64,000 nucleotides of DNA from Opacimonas immobilis (GTDB lineage Bacteria; Pseudomonadota; Gammaproteobacteria; Enterobacterales; Alteromonadaceae): positions 2,232,001 through 2,296,000 of the forward strand of contig NZ_CP182485.1 of the NCBI RefSeq assembly GCF_048282545.1, in the 5' to 3' direction. The notes beneath the pieces were generated by a model that saw nothing but the letters and a program-made list of their open reading frames with translations, had not been told where the DNA came from and ran no database searches. Shown here piece by piece: positions 15,218 through 23,971 of this stretch (the stretch's first letter is position 1; the number at the start of each line of letters is the position of its first letter). A program made the translations under genes and the position numbers.

Positions 15218-17119
15218 ATGGCTAAGCGCCGTCAGGCAATGCGTGATTATACCGCCGAAGATAAGTTGTTCTTGCGCCGTGCATTCATCGCAATATGTTT
15301 GGTCGCCGTTGTTTTTGGGGTGCTTCTCCTTAATATGTATCAATTACAGATAGTCTCTTTTGAAGATTATCAAACCCGAGCTGACGGCAATCGTATCAAG
15401 GTGGTTCCGATCGCGCCAAATCGTGGGTTGATTTATGACCGCAACGGCGTCTTATTAGCAGAAAACCGTCCTTCGTTTAGCTTGCGGATGGTCAAAGAAC
15501 AAATTCGCGATATTGACGAAACCGTTGCCGAACTTTCAGAACTGCTTGTCATTAATGACGAGCAATTACAAGAAATTCGTGACAGCATCAAAAATGCCCG
15601 CCGTTTTCAACCAGTCACTATTTTGGATAACCTTAACGAAGAACAAGTGGCTAAATTTTCAGCGCAACAGCATCGTTTTTCGGGTATGTTTGTTGAGGCC
15701 GGTTTGACCCGATATTACCCGTACGCCGATGCATTGACTCACGTGCTCGGTTACATTGCCAAAATCAATGGCCAAAATCTAGAAAGCATCGCTTTAAGAG
15801 GTCAAACTTCGAACTATGCCGCAACGCGTTTTATTGGCAAACAAGGCATTGAACGCTACTATGAGGACAGACTCCACGGTAGCGTTGGTTACAAACAAGT
15901 CGAAGTCGATAATAAAGGCCGGGAATTACGAGTATTATCTGTTGAAGAACCGATTCCTGGAGAGGATTTGGTTCTAAATATCGATGTGCAGCTACAATTG
16001 TTTATCCAAAATATCATGCGAGAAAAACGCGGGTCAGTGGTTGTTTCAGATCCTAGCACTGGGCAAATCTTAGCGATGTTTTCAAATCCTAGTTATGATC
16101 CCAATTTGTTTGTTCGTGGGATCAGCCAAAAAGAATACAACAAACTTATCCAAAATACCGACCGTCCATTATTAAATCGTGCCGTACAAGGACAATATCC
16201 CCCCGCATCTTTGATTAAACCCCATCTTGCTTTACTTGGACTTGAATACGGTGTCATTTCAGAACACAGTAAAATCCACGACCCGGGTTATTATCAACTA
16301 CCTGAAGTATCTCACCGCTGGCGCGATTGGAAGAAAACAGGCCACGGACATGTTGATGTCAAATATTCAATTGAAGTATCTTGTGATACCTTTTTTTATG
16401 AGCTGGCTTATAAGTTGGGCATTGACACCATCCATGAATATATGACTCAATTTGGTTTTGGCTTATATACCGAAATTGATTTGGCTGAAGAAACCGACGG
16501 TAATATGCCATCTCGTGGATGGAAACAAGCCCGTTTCAATCAGCCTTGGTATATTGGTGATACGATTTCTATAGGTATTGGTCAAGGTTATTGGACAGCG
16601 ACTCCGATTCAGTTACTTAACTCATTAAACACGTTACTCAACGACGGGGTTCGCCATATTCCACAAATTTTAAGAGGTTCGCTGATCCAAGAATCATTAC
16701 TTGAACAAGGTGTTAGCGAATTCCCTCCGATTTCGATGCTGCAATCTAGACATTGGGAGCATGTACGAAATTCCATGAGGGATACTGTTGGACTGCCCCA
16801 TGGAACTGCATACGGTGCGTATCGGAATGCCAAGTATTCATCAGGTGGCAAGACTGGAACCGCTCAATTATTCACTGTTGGGCAAGATGAAGACGTTGAC
16901 GAAATAGAAATAGCCGATTATTTGAAAGACAACGCGATGTACTTCGGCTATGCGCCTGTTGATACTCCTGAAATTAGTGTCATTGTGGCTTTGGAAAACG
17001 CCGGTGGCGGTGGTTCTAATGCAGCCCCTCTCGCACGGCAAGTGATGGATTACTATCTCGTAGATCGAACATCACGCGACGCCACGATTGCTCAGCAAAA
17101 GGTCAAGTTTAATGACTAA
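15218..17119 (+). CDS. mrdA: Penicillin-binding protein 2 (elongasome transpeptidase)
   Basis: Cell-wall transpeptidase of the rod complex, partner of RodA. At 633 residues it equals E. coli PBP2. It has a cytoplasmic tail, a membrane helix at about 20-42, a PBP dimerisation (pedestal) domain with APNRGLIYDRNG, then the transpeptidase domain. The active-site SxxK is Ser331-Lys334, in the unusual context PPASLIKP rather than PPGSTVKP. SxN is represented by SCD, and the third motif is KTGT. The next gene, mrdB, overlaps its end by eight bases. Confidence 0.97.
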   Translation: MAKRRQAMRDYTAEDKLFLRRAFIAICLVAVVFGVLLLNMYQLQIVSFEDYQTRADGNRIKVVPIAPNRGLIYDRNGVLLAENRPSFSLRMVKEQIRDIDETVAELSELLVINDEQLQEIRDSIKNARRFQPVTILDNLNEEQVAKFSAQQHRFSGMFVEAGLTRYYPYADALTHVLGYIAKINGQNLESIALRGQTSNYAATRFIGKQGIERYYEDRLHGSVGYKQVEVDNKGRELRVLSVEEPIPGEDLVLNIDVQLQLFIQNIMREKRGSVVVSDPSTGQILAMFSNPSYDPNLFVRGISQKEYNKLIQNTDRPLLNRAVQGQYPPASLIKPHLALLGLEYGVISEHSKIHDPGYYQLPEVSHRWRDWKKTGHGHVDVKYSIEVSCDTFFYELAYKLGIDTIHEYMTQFGFGLYTEIDLAEETDGNMPSRGWKQARFNQPWYIGDTISIGIGQGYWTATPIQLLNSLNTLLNDGVRHIPQILRGSLIQESLLEQGVSEFPPISMLQSRHWEHVRNSMRDTVGLPHGTAYGAYRNAKYSSGGKTGTAQLFTVGQDEDVDEIEIADYLKDNAMYFGYAPVDTPEISVIVALENAGGGGSNAAPLARQVMDYYLVDRTSRDATIAQQKVKFND

Positions 17120-18224
17120 CCCGTCCTCGTCTTTCTTATCGAGTTTACTGCAGCGCTTGCATATCGACGCATGGTTGATGGTGGGTTTAATTGTCTTAAT
17201 GGGGACCGGCCTAGTAACCATATATTCAGCAGGTGGTGAAGACATTGGATTGATCCATAAGCAAGTAACCCGACTCGGTATTGGCTTGGCCGTGATGTTG
17301 TTTTGTGCACAGATACCGATACACTTTTATCGTTCAATTGCGCCGATATTTTATTTAGTTGGAGTCTTGCTATTAGTCGCAGTACTGTTTATTGGTGTCG
17401 AGGGTAAAGGCGCACAACGCTGGCTCGATTTGGGCTTTATGCGTTTTCAGCCATCTGAAATACTCAAGTTATTCGTGCCGATGACCATTGCTTGGTATCT
17501 CAGCCAAGAACCATTACCGCCGAAGCTCAAACACGTATTGATAGGCTTTTTACTCGTGTTGATTCCCGCTTTGCTCATTGCCAGACAACCCGATTTAGGT
17601 ACGGCCTTACTGATTGCTAGTTCGGGATTATTTGCGTTGTTCTTAGCTGGATTGAGTTGGCGAATCATAACGGTATCTAGTGTCTTAGCGATAAGCTTTA
17701 TTCCGGTAATGTGGTTCTTTTTGATGAAAGCCTATCAAAAACAACGAGTCATCACGTTTTTAAATCCAGAAAGCGACCCTTTAGGTGCGGGCTACCACAT
17801 CATTCAAAGTAAAATCGCCATTGGCTCTGGTGGGCTTTCTGGTAAAGGCTGGTTAGAAGGCTCACAATCACAATTGGAATTTTTACCCGAACGGCACACC
17901 GATTTTATCTTTTCTGTATTTAGTGAAGAATTTGGTTTAATCGGGGTTTTGCTACTGCTTGCGTTGTATGGATTTATCATAGTGCGAGGCCTAATCATAG
18001 CTGGTAGAAGTCAGTTTATATTTTGTAAATTATTGGCTGGTAGTATTACGTTGACCTTTTTTGTCTATGTGTTTGTAAATATTGGGATGGTCAGCGGCTT
18101 GTTACCTGTGGTCGGAGTACCTCTGCCTTTAGTTAGCTATGGCGGTACGTCTATGGTTACCTTGTTGGCTGGTTTTGGGATCGTCATGGCCGTTGCCACG
18201 CAAAAAAAGGTGGTTTCTCGATGA
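17112..18224 (+). CDS. mrdB: Peptidoglycan glycosyltransferase RodA
   Basis: SEDS-family polymerase that makes glycan strands during side-wall growth. It is a polytopic membrane protein of 370 residues (identical length to E. coli RodA) with about ten helices, the SEDS segments QPSEILKL and QPDLGTALL, the extracellular loop GKGWLEGSQSQLEFLPERHTDF-like region, and a C-terminal VGVPLPLVSYGG. The ATG at 17112 has AAAGG nine bases upstream and overlaps mrdA. rlpA begins within its stop codon. Confidence 0.97.
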   Translation: MTNPSSSFLSSLLQRLHIDAWLMVGLIVLMGTGLVTIYSAGGEDIGLIHKQVTRLGIGLAVMLFCAQIPIHFYRSIAPIFYLVGVLLLVAVLFIGVEGKGAQRWLDLGFMRFQPSEILKLFVPMTIAWYLSQEPLPPKLKHVLIGFLLVLIPALLIARQPDLGTALLIASSGLFALFLAGLSWRIITVSSVLAISFIPVMWFFLMKAYQKQRVITFLNPESDPLGAGYHIIQSKIAIGSGGLSGKGWLEGSQSQLEFLPERHTDFIFSVFSEEFGLIGVLLLLALYGFIIVRGLIIAGRSQFIFCKLLAGSITLTFFVYVFVNIGMVSGLLPVVGVPLPLVSYGGTSMVTLLAGFGIVMAVATQKKVVSR

Positions 18225-19039
18225 AGATCTGGATCATTTTTTTAGTCTTAATTATCAGTGGCTGTGCCCAATCTTATCGCTACTCTCAACGTGTAGATTC
18301 TGCCCCGGCGGTGCTGATCCCTGATCATGAACCCTCACCCATTATCCCGCGTTACGAGCCATATCGCTTAGCCAATCTCCGTCCTTATCAAATTGCAGGT
18401 ATTTCCTATCAGCCCCTATTAAGTGGATATGGCTATGTGGAAGAAGGCATTGCATCTTGGTATGGACAAAAATTTCATGGTTACGCCACCGCCAATGGTG
18501 AGACATTTGATATGTATGAATATACGGCTGCCCATACCACCTTGCCATTGCCTTCATACGCCAGAGTGACTAACTTAGATAATGGCAAGTCTCTGATTGT
18601 TCGGATTAACGATCGCGGCCCTTTTCACAACAACCGAGTAATAGATTTGTCTTTTGCAGCCGCCAAAGAACTCGATTATTTAGATTCAGGAACGGCCAAC
18701 GTGCGCATTGAAGTCATACACGTAGACAAGAACGAACTGGTGACGATTGGGGATAGTACACCGATCCCATTATCTGAATTTGTGCCTCCTTCACCTTTGC
18801 AGAAGCCTGAGGCCAGCAAGCAGTATTATGTGCAAGTGGCAGCTGCTACCAGTGAAGAAAACATCCTCTCTCTCGGTGACGTATTGCAACAAATCTATCA
18901 AACGGATTTTAAAGTTGCCGCACGAAATAACCTATACCGTTTAAAGCTTGGCCCTTTTGCTGATTATTTGAGCGCATCTGATGCACTAAACACCCTGCAA
19001 AGTAACGATTACCCTGAGGCCTTTATTGTTTTCGAGTAA
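18221..19039 (+). CDS. rlpA: Septal-ring lipoprotein RlpA (lytic transglycosylase family)
   Basis: Lipoprotein of 272 residues with lipobox ISGC (Cys15). It has a double-psi beta-barrel domain (GIASWYGQKFHGYATANGE, TTLPLPSYARV, VRINDRGPF) and a C-terminal SPOR domain (YYVQVAAATSEEN, then FKVAARNNLYRLKLGPF) that binds denuded glycan at the septum. RlpA of Pseudomonas cleaves such glycan; the DPBB residues here look intact, but activity is inferred. It overlaps mrdB by four bases and precedes dacA. Confidence 0.93.
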   Translation: MKIWIIFLVLIISGCAQSYRYSQRVDSAPAVLIPDHEPSPIIPRYEPYRLANLRPYQIAGISYQPLLSGYGYVEEGIASWYGQKFHGYATANGETFDMYEYTAAHTTLPLPSYARVTNLDNGKSLIVRINDRGPFHNNRVIDLSFAAAKELDYLDSGTANVRIEVIHVDKNELVTIGDSTPIPLSEFVPPSPLQKPEASKQYYVQVAAATSEENILSLGDVLQQIYQTDFKVAARNNLYRLKLGPFADYLSASDALNTLQSNDYPEAFIVFE

Positions 19040-19126
19040 GAGTGCAACTTTTTTGCCCTTTTAAGGTCACATTGTCCATACAATCTTGTTACAATCTTCA
19101 CAGTTTAATTTTGAATTGGTTTGTCT

Positions 19127-20284
19127 ATGTTTAAAGCAGTACTCCTTACCATTTGTTCTTGTTTTTTTATTTCTTTCGCGCATGCTCTTGTGGTCATTCC
19201 TCCTCCACCATCGGTCGCTGCTGAAGGTTTTTTATTAATTGATGCCAAAACTGGACATGTCATTGCTGAACAAAACGCGGATGTGCAACTCGCTCCGGCT
19301 AGCCTAACCAAAATCATGACCATGTATGTGATTGGTCAAGAGTTACAAGCCGGCAATATTGCCCTTACCGATATGGTGAGTATTTCAGAAAACGCATGGG
19401 CGAAAAACTTTCCTGATTCATCCAAAATGTTTATCGAAGTCGGCACAAAAGTAAGCGTTTCTGATTTGATGAAGGGAATTGTCATTCAATCAGGAAATGA
19501 TGCATGCGTGGCAATGGCTGAGCATGTTGCGGGAAGCCATGATGCATTCGTGAGCATGATGAATGCCTATGCGGCTAAGTTAGGTATGACCAGTACCAAC
19601 TTTATGAACGCCCATGGTTTGCATGACCCAGAACACTATACCACGCCTCGTGATATGGCTCGCTTATCGCAAGCACTTATTAACGATAATCCCAAAGAAT
19701 ATCAGCTCTATAGTCAAAAAGAATTTGAATACAACAACATTAAGCAATTTAACCGCAATAGCTTATTATGGGATAAGGCTCTCAATGTTGATGGCATCAA
19801 AACAGGCCACACTTCCGATGCAGGTTATTCGCTTATTACGTCTGCCACTCAAGGTGATATGAGACTGATTTCTGTGGTAATGGGTACTGAATCTGAACGC
19901 GCACGCAAAACCGAAAACAAAAAACTTCTGCGCTACGGGTTCCGTTTCTTTGAAACCATTGAACCTTACAAAGCCGGCGAAAGCTTTGTTGCGCATCGTA
20001 TTTATATGGGCAACCGAGATACGGTTGATTTAGGAATTGATCAAGATGTATCTATTACCATTCCAAGAGGACAAGCTCAAAACCTAACAGCGAATTTCGT
20101 CCTTGACCGCAAGTTAGAGGCGCCTCTCTCTAATGGAGAAACCGTTGGCAAGCTATTTCTGCAAATCGAAGACGAAGTGATCGCACAGTACCCACTAGTC
20201 TCTTTACAGAGTGTCGAAGAAGGCGGTTTCTTTTCCAAGGCAGCGGACTTTATCAAGCTCAAACTGAGCAGCGAGCAACAATAA
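19127..20284 (+). CDS. dacA: D-alanyl-D-alanine carboxypeptidase (PBP5/6 type)
   Basis: Periplasmic low-molecular-weight PBP that trims the terminal D-Ala of stem peptides. From the ATG at 19127 (385 residues) it has a signal peptide of about 20 residues, the SxxK motif SLTK (Ser59, Lys62), SGN in VIQSGNDACVAM, and KTG in GIKTGHTSDAGYS. A C-terminal beta-domain ends in an amphipathic helix (FFSKAADFIKLKLSSEQQ) that should anchor it to the membrane. A TTG two codons earlier is a weaker start. A strong terminator follows. Confidence 0.96.
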   Translation: MFKAVLLTICSCFFISFAHALVVIPPPPSVAAEGFLLIDAKTGHVIAEQNADVQLAPASLTKIMTMYVIGQELQAGNIALTDMVSISENAWAKNFPDSSKMFIEVGTKVSVSDLMKGIVIQSGNDACVAMAEHVAGSHDAFVSMMNAYAAKLGMTSTNFMNAHGLHDPEHYTTPRDMARLSQALINDNPKEYQLYSQKEFEYNNIKQFNRNSLLWDKALNVDGIKTGHTSDAGYSLITSATQGDMRLISVVMGTESERARKTENKKLLRYGFRFFETIEPYKAGESFVAHRIYMGNRDTVDLGIDQDVSITIPRGQAQNLTANFVLDRKLEAPLSNGETVGKLFLQIEDEVIAQYPLVSLQSVEEGGFFSKAADFIKLKLSSEQQ

Positions 20285-20305
20285 TATTTGATATGGTGAA
20301 TTCAC

Positions 20306-20339
20306 AACGGTCTGAGTGTATAATCAGACCGTTTTTTTT
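20306..20339 (+). terminator. dacA terminator
   Basis: A perfect 10-bp stem (AACGGTCTGA / TCAGACCGTT) with an 8-base loop, followed by a T run. It ends transcription from the mrdA-dacA run. The loop contains TATAAT (see the next entry). Confidence 0.88.
20319..20324 (+). promoter_or_regulatory. TATAAT in the dacA terminator loop, possible ybeD-lipB-lipA promoter
   Basis: A consensus -10 hexamer lies in the loop of the dacA terminator, with only a weak -35 (GTGAAT, 20296-20301) at 17 bases. Transcription from it would start near 20331, after the 5' arm of the hairpin, so its RNA could not form the terminator. Because the -35 is poor, the call is tentative. Confidence 0.35.
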
Positions 20340-20355
20340 ATCCAAAGGTGATAAT

Positions 20356-20619
20356 GTGGATACCCGTTTTGACGAACTTCTTGAATTTCCTTGCTACCAA
20401 ACTTTCAAGGTCCTTGGTCTTGCTCAACCTGACTTCCCTGACCAAGTGATCACTCGTTTGCAGCAACTAGCACCTGGTGACTATAATCCGACAGTAAAAC
20501 CCAGCAGCAAAGGCAATTATCATGCTTTATCACTGAGTGTAAAGGTGACATCTAAAACGCATATGGAGTCGATTTATACTGAACTGTCGGCATTAGATGT
20601 TGTTCGAGTCGTAATCTAA
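20356..20619 (+). CDS. ybeD: DUF493 family regulator YbeD
   Basis: Small alpha/beta protein, 87 residues, the same length as E. coli YbeD, with the conserved LLEFPCYQTFKVLG opening and GDYNPTVKPSSKGNYHALS core. An ACT-like fold is known for the family; its role is unclear, but it is consistently found before lipB. I use GTG at 20356, which has AAAGGTG just upstream. The open frame further upstream runs through the dacA terminator and is not coding. Confidence 0.93.
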   Translation: MDTRFDELLEFPCYQTFKVLGLAQPDFPDQVITRLQQLAPGDYNPTVKPSSKGNYHALSLSVKVTSKTHMESIYTELSALDVVRVVI

Positions 20620-20629
20620 GCGTTTATTT

Positions 20630-21274
20630 ATGGATACGATTATCGTTCGCCAACTCGGTCGTTGTGACTATGCCCCCATCTGGCAAAAGATGCAGGACTT
20701 TACCGATCGACGTGATGAACACACTCGTGATGAAATATGGTTAGTCGAACATGAAGCGGTATTTACCCAAGGGCAAGCGGGTAAAGCCGAGCACATACTG
20801 AATGTTTCAGATATTCCGATTGTCAAAGTCGACCGCGGAGGGCAAGTTACCTATCACGGCCCAGGCCAACAGGTGATGTATGTTTTACTGAATATCAAAC
20901 GTCGCAAACTTGGTGTACGTCAACTCGTTACAGCGTTAGAGGAGACGATTGTGGCGCATTTAGCCCAAGCTGGCATTGAGAGTTATCCAAAAAAAGATGC
21001 GCCAGGTGTTTATGTCAACGAAGCTAAGATTTGTTCTATTGGCTTACGCATTCGCAAAGGTTGTTCATTTCATGGACTTGCGTTGAATGTGAATATGGAT
21101 TTAAGCCCATTTCAGCTTATCAACCCCTGTGGCTATGCTGGTTTACAAATGGTTGATGCACACCGTCTAGGCGACGAACGTCCACTAGAACAAGTTGGAG
21201 TATCTGTAGTAAAATGTTTTCATGCGCTAATAGGGGCGCCTGCACTAGAATTTAGAGAAGGTTTTGATGAGTAA
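20630..21274 (+). CDS. lipB: Octanoyl-[acyl-carrier-protein]:protein octanoyltransferase LipB
   Basis: Transfers octanoate from ACP to lipoyl domains, the first step of de novo lipoylation. At 214 residues (E. coli 213), it has DRGGQVTYHGPGQ, the catalytic Lys in AKICSIGLRI, and the acyl-thioester Cys in INPCGYAGL. It is eight bases short of separate from lipA: the lipA start lies inside its last codons, so the two are co-translated. Confidence 0.97.
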   Translation: MDTIIVRQLGRCDYAPIWQKMQDFTDRRDEHTRDEIWLVEHEAVFTQGQAGKAEHILNVSDIPIVKVDRGGQVTYHGPGQQVMYVLLNIKRRKLGVRQLVTALEETIVAHLAQAGIESYPKKDAPGVYVNEAKICSIGLRIRKGCSFHGLALNVNMDLSPFQLINPCGYAGLQMVDAHRLGDERPLEQVGVSVVKCFHALIGAPALEFREGFDE

Positions 21275-22250
21275 CTCACGGACACAAGCTGGCGTAAAGC
21301 TACGCGATGATGAGAAAGTAAAATATATTCCGGTCACAATCGTACCTACCGAAAAAGAAGAAATGCTCCGCAAACCAGAGTGGATAAAAATTAAGCTCCC
21401 TCGCACCACCGATCGCATTGACAACATCAAAAAAGTCTTGCGCGAAAATAATCTTCATTCAGTATGTGAAGAAGCGAGTTGTCCCAATCTGGCCGAGTGT
21501 TTTAATCACGGTACAGCAACGTTTATGATTTTGGGCGATATCTGTACTCGTCGCTGTCCATTTTGTGATGTGGCTCACGGCAAACCTTTACCACCGAGTG
21601 CTGAAGAACCTGAGAAGCTTGCCAAAACCATCGCGCAGATGGACTTAAAATACGTCGTCATCACCTCCGTTGACCGCGATGATTTGCGCGATGGCGGTGC
21701 GCAACACTTTGTGGATTGTATCAATGCGATCCGTAAACATAGTCCTAATACCAAAATTGAAGTTCTGGTACCTGACTTCCGAGGACGCATGGATACAGCA
21801 TTAGAGATCCTTAAAAAGGGAGTACCAGACGTATTTAACCATAACCTTGAAACCATTCCTGATTTGTACCGTGAGTGTCGCCCAGGTGCAAATTACAAGT
21901 GGTCGTTGGAGTTATTGCGTAAATTCAAAGCACAGCATCCAGATATTCCTACTAAGTCAGGCTTAATGATGGGCATGGGTGAAACGAATGAGCAAATCCA
22001 ACAAGTATTAGATGACCTTCGTGAGCACAATGTCGATATGTTGACCCTTGGCCAGTACTTACAGCCATCACGCCATCACTACCCGGTTAAACGCTATGTG
22101 ACTCCGACTGAATTTGATGAACTAGGAGAATACGCAAAATCAATTGGCTTTACTCACGCTGCATGCGGACCAATGGTCCGATCAAGCTATCATGCTGATA
22201 AACAAGCTGCTGGTGAAGACATTGTTGGACAATTTACGCCGAACAAATAA
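21267..22250 (+). CDS. lipA: Lipoyl synthase
   Basis: Radical-SAM enzyme that inserts sulfur at C6 and C8 of protein-bound octanoate. It has both cluster motifs: the auxiliary CEEASCPNLAEC (CX4CX5C) and the radical-SAM CTRRCPFCD (CX3CX2C), plus the C-terminal RSSY serine ligand region. At 327 residues it matches the family. The ATG at 21267 has AGAAGG five bases upstream and overlaps lipB by eight bases. Confidence 0.98.
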   Translation: MSNSRTQAGVKLRDDEKVKYIPVTIVPTEKEEMLRKPEWIKIKLPRTTDRIDNIKKVLRENNLHSVCEEASCPNLAECFNHGTATFMILGDICTRRCPFCDVAHGKPLPPSAEEPEKLAKTIAQMDLKYVVITSVDRDDLRDGGAQHFVDCINAIRKHSPNTKIEVLVPDFRGRMDTALEILKKGVPDVFNHNLETIPDLYRECRPGANYKWSLELLRKFKAQHPDIPTKSGLMMGMGETNEQIQQVLDDLREHNVDMLTLGQYLQPSRHHYPVKRYVTPTEFDELGEYAKSIGFTHAACGPMVRSSYHADKQAAGEDIVGQFTPNK

Positions 22251-22260
22251 AACTTGATGC

Positions 22261-23277
22261 ATGGCAGACAGAAAACGAATTTACATCGCTTACACTGGGG
22301 GGACCATTGGTATGAAACCCTCTCCACAAGGATATGTCCCTGTTGCGGGCTTTTTACAAACAAGTGTAAGTCAACTTTCAGAGTTAACCCGTCCGGAGAT
22401 GCCGGAATTTGAGCTCCATGAATACCAGACACTGTTGGATTCTTCAGATATGCAACCCAGTGACTGGCAATTCATAGCGGATGATATTGTCGAGCGGTAT
22501 GACGAGTTTGATGGATTTATCATCTTACATGGTACCGATACGATGGCGTATACCGCGTCAGCGCTGTCTTTTATGTTTGCCAATTTGGATAAACCTATTA
22601 TTGTAACTGGTTCGCAGATACCGCTTGCACAATTGCGCTCTGACGGTCAAGAAAACTTATTAAATGCCTTATACCTCGCCGCACACCATCCAATTAACGA
22701 AGTGTGTTTATATTTTAATAATCAATTGTTGCGCGGTAATCGCGCGCGAAAATTAGACGCTGATGGCTTTGCTGCATTTGGCTCGCCAAATTATCCAACA
22801 TTGATTGAGGCTGGGATCCATATTCAGCGCAATGATTTCGCCCCTATTGCTAATTCAGGGTCAATGAAAATGACCCGAATCACCACTCAACCTGTGGCAT
22901 TGTTGTATTTGTATCCCGGTATCAGCGCTCAGATTTTGGAAAACCTGTTGCGTCAACCTATGAAAGCGATTGTATTGTTGAGTTATGGCGTGGGTAATGC
23001 ACCACAAAACAAAGCAATTTTAAGCTTGTTAGCAAAGGCTAAAGAAGACGGCATCCTTGTCCTCAACTGCACACAATGTTTGCACGGTAGTGTGAATATG
23101 GATGGTTATGCGAATGGCAGGATCTTATCCGATGTGGGAGTAATCAATGGGTACGATATGACACCTGAAGCTGCACTCACTAAACTTCATTACGTTTTAT
23201 CCGCCACAGATGATTACGATGAACAAATCACTCTCCTTGGGCAGAACCTCAGAGGCGAGATGAGCATCAACGCTTAA
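22261..23277 (+). CDS. ansA: Type I (cytoplasmic) L-asparaginase
   Basis: Hydrolyses asparagine to aspartate and ammonia. At 338 residues it has exactly the E. coli AnsA length and no signal peptide, which favours the cytoplasmic type I enzyme over periplasmic AnsB. Catalytic threonines are visible in YTGGTIGM near residue 12 and in LHGTDTMAYTASAL near residue 90, with the NQLLRGNRARK segment further on. It begins ten bases after lipA, and its last four bases overlap the convergent gene at 23274. Confidence 0.94.
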   Translation: MADRKRIYIAYTGGTIGMKPSPQGYVPVAGFLQTSVSQLSELTRPEMPEFELHEYQTLLDSSDMQPSDWQFIADDIVERYDEFDGFIILHGTDTMAYTASALSFMFANLDKPIIVTGSQIPLAQLRSDGQENLLNALYLAAHHPINEVCLYFNNQLLRGNRARKLDADGFAAFGSPNYPTLIEAGIHIQRNDFAPIANSGSMKMTRITTQPVALLYLYPGISAQILENLLRQPMKAIVLLSYGVGNAPQNKAILSLLAKAKEDGILVLNCTQCLHGSVNMDGYANGRILSDVGVINGYDMTPEAALTKLHYVLSATDDYDEQITLLGQNLRGEMSINA

Positions 23278-23546
23278 AGCTTAGTGCGGAAGATCTCGCT
23301 TTCTTCAGATAACTCACGACGCAATTCAGATTTGCTTTTGTGAACCATTTCACCATTTTCGCCTATGGTCATGTGTTCGTTGGTTTTGGCAATTTTGGCT
23401 TGATATAACATCACTGCTTGCAGTGCGTTTTCTTTTTGTTCATCGGTTAAGCTTTGGCCATTTGCCCACTTACCGGTCTCTACCGCCGTTTGCAAATTAG
23501 CAAAAATTTCAGGAGTCATTCCTGCGACAAGTTGTTCAACATTCAT
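23274..23546 (-). CDS. yeaC: DUF1315 family protein (YeaC-like)
   Basis: A 90-residue soluble protein, the same length as E. coli YeaC, with the shared pattern MTPEIFANLQTAVETGKWANG, LTDEQKENALQAVMLYQAK and HMTIGENGEMV. Function is unknown. It has AGGA upstream of its ATG and follows the membrane zinc-ribbon gene by ten bases, so the two are probably one transcript. In E. coli yeaC lies near msrB and gapA, which are also in this window but further away. Confidence 0.85.
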   Translation of the reverse strand: MNVEQLVAGMTPEIFANLQTAVETGKWANGQSLTDEQKENALQAVMLYQAKIAKTNEHMTIGENGEMVHKSKSELRRELSEESEIFRTKL

Positions 23547-23556
23547 ACTGGTTATC

Positions 23557-23889
23557 CTAAAATTTAATTTTCTTAGCTTTGATAAAAGCGATTCGAGCGC
23601 GATTGACCACGTACCACAAAAAACCCAATACCAACATTAACATGCCAATGCTGTGTTGCGTGCCACCGACCTCAGGTTGTCCCCAATACAATAAACCAAA
23701 CCCCGTGATGAACACTAACACTGCTACAAATGACTGAGTTTGCAAGCTTTGATGTTGGTCGTAGCGTTTGCGTTTTTCTCTCTCCAAAATCGCATCGGCA
23801 TCATCTGCCCCAACTGCAAAATCACAATGTGGACACGTTTCGGCTTTGTCGGAGATTTTTTTCTTACAAGCTGGGCAATCAGTTAGCAT
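23557..23889 (-). CDS. Membrane protein with N-terminal zinc ribbon
   Basis: A 110-residue protein. The N-terminus is a zinc ribbon with two CxxC knuckles (CPAC at 5-8 and CPHC at 19-22). It is followed by a charged linker (EREKRKRYDQHQ), two membrane helices (about 52-69 and 81-98), and a basic tail. I do not recognise a function; such proteins are common and poorly characterised. AAGG lies six bases before the ATG, and yeaC follows. Confidence 0.75.
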   Translation of the reverse strand: MLTDCPACKKKISDKAETCPHCDFAVGADDADAILEREKRKRYDQHQSLQTQSFVAVLVFITGFGLLYWGQPEVGGTQHSIGMLMLVLGFLWYVVNRARIAFIKAKKIKF

Positions 23890-23910
23890 GTGAAACCTTG
23901 GAATTTATTT

Positions 23911-23948
23911 AAAAACAAAAAAGCTGATACGTATGATATCAGCTTTTT
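23911..23948 (-). terminator. Terminator after the AGCS symporter gene
   Basis: A stem of about 12 bp (AAAAAGCTGATA paired with TATCAGCTTTTT) with a 7-base loop, followed by T-rich sequence on the minus strand. It separates the symporter from the zinc-ribbon/yeaC pair and would also terminate weakly in the other direction. Confidence 0.8.
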
Positions 23949-23971
23949 GATGTTAATTTAATGTCAGCGAC

